A program made the position numbers and the translations under genes. A DNA stretch of 7,047 nucleotides from an uncultured Rivibacter sp. (GTDB lineage: Bacteria > Pseudomonadota > Gammaproteobacteria > Burkholderiales > Burkholderiaceae): contig CAMLLU010000131.1 in the NCBI GenBank assembly GCA_946480925.1, forward strand, positions 1 through 7,047, in the 5' to 3' direction. Below, piece after piece: positions 1-5,719 of the stretch. The notes beneath the pieces are model-generated. The model worked only from the letters and a program-made list of their open reading frames with translations, was not told where the DNA came from and did no database searches. Position 1 is the first letter of the stretch. Every line of letters begins with the position of its first letter.

Positions 1-21
1 GCCGCGTGAACGTGAAGGCAC

Positions 22-47
22 AAAAAAACGGCGCCCGAAGGCGCCGT
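22..47 (-). terminator. Rho-independent terminator of the DUF4382 lipoprotein gene
   Basis: Read on the minus strand, a perfect 8-bp GC-rich stem (ACGGCGCC / GGCGCCGT, + positions 28-35 and 40-47) is closed by a TTCG loop on a C-G pair, the very stable cUUCGg tetraloop. A run of seven T residues (22-28, the first shared with the stem) follows at once. It begins 23 bp past the stop codon of the lipoprotein gene. The plus-strand reading has no T-tract after the stem, so it should act only on leftward transcripts. A weaker 6-bp inverted repeat (51-56 / 69-74) overlaps the stop codon. Confidence 0.93.
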
Positions 48-70
48 GAACTGACCACTGGAGGGGCCGG

Positions 71-1282
71 TCAGGGGGTAACAGTGAACAGCGTCGTTGC
101 ATCCGCTGCACTGAGATCGATGTCTGCCGTCTGCGTCGGCTTGCCGGGCACCAGGGCCTCGAGCGTGTACTTGGCCGCCATGGCGGTGTCAGCCGTGAAC
201 GTGGGCAGCGCGGGCGCTGCGACGTAGCTGCCCGTTTGCGGTGCGGAGGCCGGCAGCGCATAGCTGAAGGCGCCCGTGGCCGCATCGGTGGGGCGTGCCA
301 CCACTTCGACGGCCGGGCCGCCGGTGAGCTTTTGCAACGCACGCACCAGCGCATCGGGGATGGTGCTGCCGCCACCGGTGAAGAGCACCGTGCCGCTGGC
401 CGTGCGCATGGTGCTCACGGGTGGGTCGAGCCGCGCCGTTTCGCTGCCGATGGTGGTGCGGGCGGTGTCGGTGACCGGCACGCCTTTGATCACGCTCGTC
501 GCACGGCCGTCGGCGGTGAGCACGAGGTCGTAGCTGCCCACCGGCACCGGCGACAGCACGAACTTGCCGGTGGCGTCGGGCATGGTCGCCTTCACCACCA
601 CGCCGGTCTGCTGCACCGACACGGCAGTGCTGCCATTGGCCAGCGCCGGGGCCACGTAGCCTTGCACCGCATTGCCCGCGGCGGCGAACACGGGAATCGC
701 GCTCAGCACCGGCTTGAGGTTGTAGCGGCCGGAATTGCCGCGCTTGACGACCGACTTGCAGGCGTCGAAGTCGAGCACCAGGTCGGCCACCTGGGTGGGC
801 GCCACGGTGAAGTTGGTCTTGATCTTCAGGCCGCTTTGCTGGGCGCTCGGCGTATCGAGCGCCACTTCGGCGGCACCGGTGGGTACTACGCTGTTGGCCA
901 TGGGCGCCGTAGCCGAGTTGTCGGCCAGCACCAGTCGCACCTGCGTGTACTGGCCGGCCGGCAGCGTGGTGCTGCCCAGGTCCTCGAGCACGCCGTTGGT
1001 GAGCGACAGCAGGTCCACGCGGCGCGGCTGGGCGAGCACCAGCTCATGCCAGCCGCCGTCGCTGTCGGCCGCCGTGTCGCTTTGATGCACTCGCACGCGG
1101 TCCACTGTCACGTAGACGGCGTCGTAGCCGCAGGCGGGCGCGTCGGTCAACGAGACGCGCAAGGTGCCTTGCGGCGTTTCGTTGTTGCCGCCGCCGCCGC
1201 AGGCGGCCACCAGCATGCTGGTGGCCAGCGCCGCGGTCCATGACGCCATGCGAGATGTGCGGGGAAAGGTGGCTTGGTCCAT
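71..1282 (-). CDS. DUF4382 domain-containing lipoprotein
   Basis: This encodes a 403-residue exported lipoprotein of unknown function. Residues 12-28 form a signal peptide ending in a lipobox, LVAAC, with Cys28 as the predicted lipidated residue. It is followed by a flexible GGGG-NNETPQ linker. Residues 39-197 resemble the DUF4382 domain: a beta-rich start (LRVSLTDAPA), then VYVTVDRVRVH, PAGQYTQVRLVL and VADLVLDFDACKSV. Cys51 and Cys175 lie in this domain and could form a disulfide in the periplasm. Residues 204-285 (VQGYVAP, then GKFVLSPVPVGSYDLVLTADG) and 295-403 look like carboxypeptidase-regulatory-like or Ig-like beta sandwiches, a common arrangement in surface or outer-membrane lipoproteins. 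The ATG at 1282 is preceded only by a weak GAGCGAG. An in-frame ATG at 1249 (MASWTAAL) would also give a complete signal peptide. The gene is followed by a strong terminator. The family assignment is from recalled motifs; the function is unknown. Confidence 0.85.
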   Translation of the reverse strand: MDQATFPRTSRMASWTAALATSMLVAACGGGGNNETPQGTLRVSLTDAPACGYDAVYVTVDRVRVHQSDTAADSDGGWHELVLAQPRRVDLLSLTNGVLEDLGSTTLPAGQYTQVRLVLADNSATAPMANSVVPTGAAEVALDTPSAQQSGLKIKTNFTVAPTQVADLVLDFDACKSVVKRGNSGRYNLKPVLSAIPVFAAAGNAVQGYVAPALANGSTAVSVQQTGVVVKATMPDATGKFVLSPVPVGSYDLVLTADGRATSVIKGVPVTDTARTTIGSETARLDPPVSTMRTASGTVLFTGGGSTIPDALVRALQKLTGGPAVEVVARPTDAATGAFSYALPASAPQTGSYVAAPALPTFTADTAMAAKYTLEALVPGKPTQTADIDLSAADATTLFTVTP

Positions 1283-1309
1283 GTCTCGCTCACATGTTGG
1301 TTCTGATTG

Positions 1310-1343
1310 ATGGGAAGTTATCCCATTTCATTGGCCGACACAA
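1310..1343 (-). promoter_or_regulatory. Candidate promoter and overlapping palindrome upstream of the lipoprotein gene
   Basis: On the minus strand TTGTGT (1338-1343) lies 17 bp before TAACTT (1315-1320), a weak sigma-70-like pair with three of six matches in each box. The putative -10 box sits inside a perfect inverted repeat, ATGGGA-N5-TCCCAT (1310-1326), placed where a repressor site would block RNA polymerase. The proposed start of transcription would fall about 25 bp before the ATG. The palindrome is seen directly; the promoter assignment is inferred and weak. Confidence 0.3.
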
Positions 1344-1380
1344 AGGCCACCTCGTGAACGCATGTAACAAACGCCGGCTC

Positions 1381-1397
1381 CTGCGCACGGCGCGCAG
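1381..1397 (-). terminator. Possible weak terminator-like hairpin after the response regulator gene
   Basis: A perfect 6-bp stem, CTGCGC / GCGCAG with a 5-base loop, starts 28 bp past the response regulator stop codon. No T-tract follows directly; the nearest is a short TTTGTT about 9 bases further on. It may slow polymerase or protect the 3' end, but it is not a standard intrinsic terminator, so read-through into the lipoprotein gene is possible. Confidence 0.25.
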
Positions 1398-1424
1398 TGG
1401 CCGTTGCGTAGTCGGCAGGGGGGA

Positions 1425-2192
1425 TCAGCGGCCGCGCAGCAGCGGCTGGAAGTGCTGTGCCACCGGCAGCCGCTCGTTGCGGCCGCGCAGGTTCACCACC
1501 ATGTCGCTGTCGCCCAGGCGCGACACGCCGGCAATGTGGCGTTGGTTGACGATCACCGAGCGGTGGATCTGCATGAAGACTTCGGGGTCGAGCTCGGCCA
1601 GCAGGTCTTTGAGCGGCTGGCGGATCAGGTCTTCGCCGCCCAGGTGCACGGCCCGCGTGTAGCGCGCATCGGCCTCGAAATACACCACGTCCTGCACCGG
1701 GATCAGCTTGGCCTCGCGGCCCAGGCTGGCCTGCACCATGTCGAGCGGGGCCGGCTTGCGTACTTGGCCGATCAGCCGGTCGAGCAGGCCCTGCAGGTCG
1801 GCCGGCGACTCTTGCAGCTGGGCCTGCACGCGTTCCACCACCGGCGCCAGCCGTTCATCGTCGACCGGCTTCTGCACGAAGTTCACCGAGCCGGCTTCGA
1901 ACGCCGCCAGCGCATGGTCGCCCGGCGCCGCGACGAACACCACGTGAGCGCGGCCGGCGATGCGGCGTGCCACGTCGATGCCGGTGAAGCCGGGCATGCG
2001 CACGTCGAGGAAGCACACGTCGGGCATGTGTTCGAGGAAGGCGTCCCAGGCATCGGCGCCGTTCTGCACCTCGGCCACCACCTGCAGCTGCGGCCAGCAA
2101 CGCGACAGGGCGTCGATGAGCTGGGCTCTCGGGGCTTCTTCGTCGTCCGCCACCAGGGCGGTCGTGGAGGCGCTCGTTGAACGGGCGTGCAT
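1425..2192 (-). CDS. LytTR-family response regulator (LytR/AlgR type)
   Basis: This is a 255-residue two-component response regulator, a cytoplasmic DNA-binding protein. Residues 10-125 form a receiver domain: acidic pair Asp16-Asp17 (ALVADDEE), phospho-acceptor Asp63 (CFLDVRMPG) and conserved Lys108 (FVQKP). Residues 152-253 form a LytTR DNA-binding domain (IPVQDVVYFEADARYTRAVHL, then FMQIHRSVIVNQRHI). The usual switch Thr/Ser at the end of beta-4 (FVTA in relatives) is Ala88 here (VFVAAPGDHA), which may alter activation by phosphorylation. No sensor kinase gene is present in the window, so the partner is encoded elsewhere or is missing. I chose the ATG at 2192 because the receiver fold begins shortly after it. 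A GTG at 2258 would add 22 residues (ATGIPHNGDAA...) that look like translated leader and would run over a repeat element. Neither start has a good Shine-Dalgarno sequence. Confidence 0.9.
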   Translation of the reverse strand: MHARSTSASTTALVADDEEAPRAQLIDALSRCWPQLQVVAEVQNGADAWDAFLEHMPDVCFLDVRMPGFTGIDVARRIAGRAHVVFVAAPGDHALAAFEAGSVNFVQKPVDDERLAPVVERVQAQLQESPADLQGLLDRLIGQVRKPAPLDMVQASLGREAKLIPVQDVVYFEADARYTRAVHLGGEDLIRQPLKDLLAELDPEVFMQIHRSVIVNQRHIAGVSRLGDSDMVVNLRGRNERLPVAQHFQPLLRGR

Positions 2193-2230
2193 GGGGTGAG
2201 GTGCTGAGAGACGCGGTGCGATTGCCGCGT

Positions 2231-2304
2231 CCCCATTGTGGGGGATGCCTGTTGCCACGCACCTGCTAAGCCTTACAGGCGGCGGACCCTCATTTCGGGG
2301 GATG
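2231..2304 (-). promoter_or_regulatory. Leader of the response regulator gene with repeated dyad elements
   Basis: The 136-bp gap between the amidotransferase stop and the response regulator ATG holds three dyads. Two are related: on the minus strand CATCCCCCACAATGGGG (2231-2247) and CATCCCCCGAAATGAGG (2288-2304), identical at 14 of 17 positions, 57 bp apart, each pairing a C-run with a G-run. Between them lies CCTG-c-TAAG-C-CTTA-CAGG (2262-2279), an 8-bp inverted repeat with one bulged base. None is followed by a T-tract, so they do not look like a terminator for the upstream gene. I could not identify convincing -35/-10 boxes. An operator region or a structured 5' leader is the likely reading. 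Confidence 0.4.
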
Positions 2305-2328
2305 TGTCGGCTTGTATTCCACCCGCCT

Positions 2329-3087
2329 TCAGAGCGCCAGCGGCATGCCGCTCACGAAGGCGCGCAGCTCGCCGGGCTCGAAGCGCGACCACGCTTCATC
2401 ACGCGTCAACGGCTCGGTCACGATGACGGCCACGCGGTCGGAAGGCGTGGTCACGTCGGCGAAGTCGACGGTCAGGTCTTCGTCTTGCAGTTGCGCGTGG
2501 CTGAACGGGTGCTGGCGCACCAGCCAATGCAGGTTCGTCGAGCAGTGCGCCCACAGCGCCTGCCCGTTGCTGAGCATGAAGTTGAAGCTGCCGTGCGCAG
2601 CCACCGGCGGCACCAGCTCGCGCAGCGTCTGCGTCAGCGCCTCGACGGTGGGCACCGATGCGTGGTTCTTGGCCAGCTCCTGCAGCAGCCAGCAGAAGGC
2701 GCGTTCGCTGTCGGTGTCGCCCACCGGGCGGAAGGCCGCGTGCAGCTTGGGCGCAAAGCCCTTGAGGTCGCCGTTGTGCGCGAACACCCAATAGCGGCCC
2801 CACAGCTCGCGCACGAAAGGGTGGCAGTTTTCCAGCCCCACCCGGCCCTGCGTGGCCTTGCGGATGTGGGCGATGACGTTCTCGCTGCGAATGGGGTAGC
2901 GCTTCACCAGCTCGGCCACCGGCGAGTCGGTGGCGGGTTGGTCATCGACGAACAGGCGTACGCCCTTGCCTTCGAAGAACGCGATGCCGAAGCCGTCCTT
3001 GTGTTCGACGGAGCGGGTGGCAAAACCGGTGAAGCTGAACATCACGTCGGTGGGCGTGTTGCAGTTCATGCCGAGCAGCTGGCACAT
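2329..3087 (-). CDS. yafJ: Class II glutamine amidotransferase, YafJ-like
   Basis: This 252-residue protein consists of a glutaminase (Ntn-hydrolase) domain alone, with no attached synthase domain. Family members release ammonia from glutamine with the N-terminal cysteine. Here the protein begins Met-Cys-Gln-Leu-Leu-Gly, so removal of Met would expose Cys2 as the nucleophile. This fixes the start at 3087, although no clear Shine-Dalgarno lies upstream and the frame stays open far to the right. Family motifs are present: EHKDGFGIAFFEG (28-40), AHIRKATQGRV with LENCHPF (73-91), FAHNG (102-106) for substrate binding, and GDTDSERAFCWLL (123-135). The length matches E. coli YafJ, whose physiological reaction is not established as far as I know. 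An EgtC-type gamma-glutamyl hydrolase is an alternative, but no ergothioneine genes are nearby. It diverges from the zinc peptidase gene across 96 bp. Confidence 0.9.
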   Translation of the reverse strand: MCQLLGMNCNTPTDVMFSFTGFATRSVEHKDGFGIAFFEGKGVRLFVDDQPATDSPVAELVKRYPIRSENVIAHIRKATQGRVGLENCHPFVRELWGRYWVFAHNGDLKGFAPKLHAAFRPVGDTDSERAFCWLLQELAKNHASVPTVEALTQTLRELVPPVAAHGSFNFMLSNGQALWAHCSTNLHWLVRQHPFSHAQLQDEDLTVDFADVTTPSDRVAVIVTEPLTRDEAWSRFEPGELRAFVSGMPLAL

Positions 3088-3128
3088 GGTGGAAGCAGGC
3101 TTGCGAACGAGGTGATGAAGTCTGACGC

Positions 3129-3178
3129 GCTGCCAGCTTAACGCGTGCCAGACTGGCCAGAGCGCACGGAAAGAGGAG
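3129..3178 (+). promoter_or_regulatory. Divergent intergenic region: palindromes and the Shine-Dalgarno of the zinc peptidase gene
   Basis: The 96-bp region between the divergent amidotransferase and peptidase genes contains a strong Shine-Dalgarno (AGAGGAG, 3172-3178) five bases before ATG 3184. That choice rejects the upstream in-frame GTG at 3145. Left of it are clustered small dyads: GCTG-C-CAGC (3129-3137), GCCAG-A-CTGGC (3147-3157) and CTGGCCAG (3153-3160), with TGCCAG repeated 15 bp apart (3131 and 3146). They could be operator half-sites serving both genes. No convincing sigma-70 boxes were found in either direction. Confidence 0.45.
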
Positions 3179-3183
3179 TTGGC

Positions 3184-4440
3184 ATGGCTTCGCTGTTCGA
3201 ACTCGTCTCGCGACGCCTGGGGCTCGCCTGGAAGCCCAACCTGCGCAGCGCAGAGCCGCGTGCCGCGCGGGCCTATCGCTGCCAGTGCGGCCGGCCGGTC
3301 TTCTTTCGCAACAGCCAGTGCCTGGCCTGCGGCACGCAGCTGGGCTACGTGGTCGAGCGTGCGCAGCTGTCGCCTTTGCAGCCGGCCGAGTCGCCTTCCA
3401 CGCAGCGGCTGCCCGACGAGGGCGAAGCCGTTGCAGCGATGGGCCCGTGGCGCGTGCACGAAAAGGCGCAGCAACGTGGCGACCCACAGGAGCTGTACTG
3501 GCGCTGCGGCAACTTCGGCAACGCGGCCGGCTGCAACTGGCTGGTGCCGGTCGAGCCCGATGGCCAGCATGCGCCGCTGTGCGTGGCGTGCCGGCTCAAC
3601 CGCACGATCCCTGACCTGAGCGATGCAAGCAACCGCGAAGCCTGGAGCCGCATCGAGCTGGCCAAGCGGCGGCTGGTGTCGCAGCTGCTGGCATTGAAGC
3701 TGCCGGTGGTGTCGGGCGTGGAAGGAGCGCCCGGCGCAGATCCGGGCAAGGGGCTGGTGTTCGACTTCCTGCGCCCGCTGCCCGACGCACCGGTGATGAC
3801 GGGCCATGCGAGCGGCGTGATCACGCTCAACATCGAAGAGGCCGACGATGCCACGCGTGAGCGCATTCGCGCGCAGATGCACGAGCCCTATCGCACGCTG
3901 CTCGGGCACTTGCGGCACGAGGTGGGCCACTACTACTGGGACAGGCTCGTCAACGACACGAAGTGGCTCGAGCCGTTTCGCACGCTGTTCGGCGACGAGC
4001 AGGCCGACTACGCGGCCGCCCTCAAGCACCACTACGACAACGGCCCTGCACCCGACTGGGCCCAGCGCTGCGTGAGTGCCTACGCCAGCGTGCACCCGTG
4101 GGAAGACTGGGCCGAGACCTGGGCGCACTACCTGCACATGGTCGACACGGTGGACACCGCCTTGAGCTTCGGCATCGATGCCGAAGACGTGGAGATCGAC
4201 GCCGAGCCGTTCGGCAAGGCAGACCTGTGGGATGCCACGGCTGCCGAAGCGACGGAATTCCTCGGCTTCCTCAACGCCTGGGTGGAGCTGACCGCGGTGC
4301 TCAACGAGCTGTCACGCGCGATGGGTCAGCACGACTTCCATCCCTTCGTGCTGCCGCGGCCCGCCGTCGCGAAGCTGCAGTTCATCCACACCGTGGTGAA
4401 CGAAGCAGGCGAGGGGGCGTCACCTGCGGTCGAACAGTAG
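3184..4440 (+). CDS. Putative zinc-binding metallopeptidase with N-terminal zinc ribbon (COG4307-like)
   Basis: This is a 418-residue protein, probably cytoplasmic because no signal peptide or membrane segment is visible. An N-terminal zinc ribbon carries CxC and CxxC pairs (Cys33, Cys35, Cys46, Cys49 in YRCQCGRPVFFRNSQCLACG). A second cysteine set (Cys108, Cys117, Cys133, Cys136) may bind another zinc. The C-terminal half carries HEVGH (His245, Glu246, His249) after a long helix, the gluzincin/metzincin-like HExxH zinc site. Downstream acidic candidates for a third ligand are Glu308 and Glu311 in PWEDWAETWAHYLH. This matches what I recall of the 'putative zinc-binding metallopeptidase' family, which joins a zinc-ribbon domain (PF10005-like) to a Peptidase_Mx-like domain (PF15887). 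Substrates are unknown. It has the clearest ribosome site in the window and a 21-bp tail-to-tail overlap with the flavoprotein gene. Confidence 0.87.
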   Translation: MASLFELVSRRLGLAWKPNLRSAEPRAARAYRCQCGRPVFFRNSQCLACGTQLGYVVERAQLSPLQPAESPSTQRLPDEGEAVAAMGPWRVHEKAQQRGDPQELYWRCGNFGNAAGCNWLVPVEPDGQHAPLCVACRLNRTIPDLSDASNREAWSRIELAKRRLVSQLLALKLPVVSGVEGAPGADPGKGLVFDFLRPLPDAPVMTGHASGVITLNIEEADDATRERIRAQMHEPYRTLLGHLRHEVGHYYWDRLVNDTKWLEPFRTLFGDEQADYAAALKHHYDNGPAPDWAQRCVSAYASVHPWEDWAETWAHYLHMVDTVDTALSFGIDAEDVEIDAEPFGKADLWDATAAEATEFLGFLNAWVELTAVLNELSRAMGQHDFHPFVLPRPAVAKLQFIHTVVNEAGEGASPAVEQ

Positions 4441-5685
4441 CCGCAACACACCACTCACCGATGCCACGTCGCTCGGCACGTGCGTTTCGGCCAGCACACC
4501 TTCCATGCGCCTCAAGCGCTGCGGGCTGCGCTTGGCGCTCCACACCACCAGATCGGCGAGCCACGGATATTTGTTGACGCGGTTGGCGCGGTCGTAGATG
4601 GCAAAACGCGGGCGCAGCGCGGTGAGGCGGGCTTCGTAGTCGGCGCGGATGGCGGCGTCTGCCTGCACCTGCGCTTGGCCGGCCAGCAGTGCCTCGGCCG
4701 CATGCAGGCCGGTCTCCATGGCCTTGCCGATGCCTTCGCCAGTGAAGGCATAGGTGCTGCCTGCTGCCTCGCCGGTGACGAGGACGCCCGGTTTCGACCA
4801 CAGCGCGCCGTCGAGCGAAAAGCGCAGCGGCGCACCCTTCAGCTCGCCCAGCGGCTGGCCGCCTGCCATCAGCTCGCGGGCCGGGGCGTAGCACTGCGTG
4901 AAGGCCGCGAACACGTCCCGCAGGTTCACGTCGCGCATCTCGTAGCGGCCATCGGCCTTCCTGACGTGGCTGGGGGCCACGCCGACGCCGATGTTGAACA
5001 CGCCGCCGGGCGCCGGGAAGATCCAGCCGTAGCCCGGCTTGAGGCTGTGGTGCCACACCACTTCGAGCGCCTTGACGCGCCCGACCATCGCATCGTTCTT
5101 CACGTAGCCGCGTAGCGCCATGCCGCTGGGCGTGCGACGCGTGCACAGGCCGGTGGCTTGCAGCGCCTGTGGCGAAGCGCCGGTGGCCAGCACCACCCAG
5201 CGGGCCTGCACCTCGTGCGTGGCGCCGCTCATCTGCAACCGCGCGCCCGCCACGCGGCCGCCCTCTTCGAGCGCGGATTCGAAGCGCGCTGGCGTCACGA
5301 GCCGGGCGCCAGCTGCCACCGCTGCGCGGCAGAGGATGTGATCGAGCTCGCGCCGCGGCAGCACCGCCAGCGTGCCGGCCACGTCGAGCCGGCCGCCGCG
5401 CGGGCCGATGCAGGCCACGTGCGCGGCGCGCTGGGCGCTGGCCATCACCTCGTCGAACACGCCGAGGCGGCGCAGCGCCGCGTGCGCATCAGGAATCAAC
5501 CCGTCGCCGCAGACCTTCTCGCGCGGGAAGTCGTGCTGGTCGACCAGCACCACGTCGATGCCGGCGCGCGCCAGCGTCAAGGCCGTGGCGCTGCCGGCCG
5601 GGCCCGCGCCGATCACCAGGACCTCGCAGCGCGACGGCGGCTGTGCCAGGGAGGGGATGGTGGCCAGAGCTTTCTGCGCAGTCAT
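4420..5685 (-). CDS. FAD-dependent oxidoreductase, geranylgeranyl-reductase family
   Basis: This is a 421-residue flavoprotein monooxygenase or reductase, soluble or loosely membrane-associated. An N-terminal Rossmann motif binds FAD (VLVIGAGPAGSATALTLARAG, 23-42, ending near VVLVDQ). PREKVCGDGLIP (54-65) is the signature just past it in geranylgeranyl-reductase-like proteins. Next come WVVLATGA (163-170), PGYGWIFP (217-224) with NIGVG, and the second FAD motif GEAAGSTYAFTGEGIGKAMETG (305-326), a variant of the usual GDAAG. Relatives reduce isoprenoid chains or modify polyketide-like or hydrophobic compounds; the substrate here cannot be read from sequence. No chlorophyll or carotenoid genes adjoin it. 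It lies 34 bp behind the MFS gene and is probably cotranscribed. I chose ATG 5685, close to the FAD fold. An ATG at 5754, with a modest AAGG, would add 23 mostly basic residues and overlap the MFS gene. Confidence 0.87.
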   Translation of the reverse strand: MTAQKALATIPSLAQPPSRCEVLVIGAGPAGSATALTLARAGIDVVLVDQHDFPREKVCGDGLIPDAHAALRRLGVFDEVMASAQRAAHVACIGPRGGRLDVAGTLAVLPRRELDHILCRAAVAAGARLVTPARFESALEEGGRVAGARLQMSGATHEVQARWVVLATGASPQALQATGLCTRRTPSGMALRGYVKNDAMVGRVKALEVVWHHSLKPGYGWIFPAPGGVFNIGVGVAPSHVRKADGRYEMRDVNLRDVFAAFTQCYAPARELMAGGQPLGELKGAPLRFSLDGALWSKPGVLVTGEAAGSTYAFTGEGIGKAMETGLHAAEALLAGQAQVQADAAIRADYEARLTALRPRFAIYDRANRVNKYPWLADLVVWSAKRSPQRLRRMEGVLAETHVPSDVASVSGVLRLLFDRR

Positions 5686-5719
5686 GGCGCGGGATTTTCG
5701 CTGGCTTGGGTAGCCGGCC

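Noticed and set aside
51..74. CTGACC / GGTCAG inverted repeat overlapping the lipoprotein stop codon.
   Set aside because: It has a short stem with a 12-base loop and no T-tract, next to a far better terminator. It is probably chance or a minor 3'-end structure.
236..1243. A 335-codon plus-strand open frame opposite the lipoprotein gene.
   Set aside because: It is rich in Gly, Arg, His and Ala with no domain, and mirrors a gene with a proper signal peptide, lipobox and terminator. It is a GC-driven shadow frame.
1400..1416. CCGTTGCGTAGTC, resembling an AlgR-type binding site, downstream of the LytTR gene.
   Set aside because: Only the CCGTT core agrees with the motif as I recall it, it occurs once, and its position between the genes gives no further support.
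1404..2180. A 258-codon plus-strand frame opposite the response regulator.
   Set aside because: It is His/Arg/Ala-rich without a domain. The minus-strand frame carries complete receiver and LytTR motifs.
2193..2258. N-terminal extension of the response regulator from a GTG at 2258.
   Set aside because: The added residues do not belong to the receiver fold, they lack a good ribosome site, and they cover one of the leader repeats. It remains possible but is less likely than ATG 2192.
3101..3129. TTGCGA as a -35 box for the peptidase gene.
   Set aside because: No -10-like hexamer occurs 16-18 bp downstream (the bases there are GC-rich).
3088..4137. The amidotransferase reading frame stays open for about 350 codons upstream, giving a possible 602-residue protein antisense to the peptidase gene.
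   Set aside because: Class II amidotransferases need an N-terminal Cys directly after Met, which is met exactly at 3087. The upstream part is antisense to a gene with clear zinc motifs and shows no recognisable domain. Long open antisense frames are common at this GC content.
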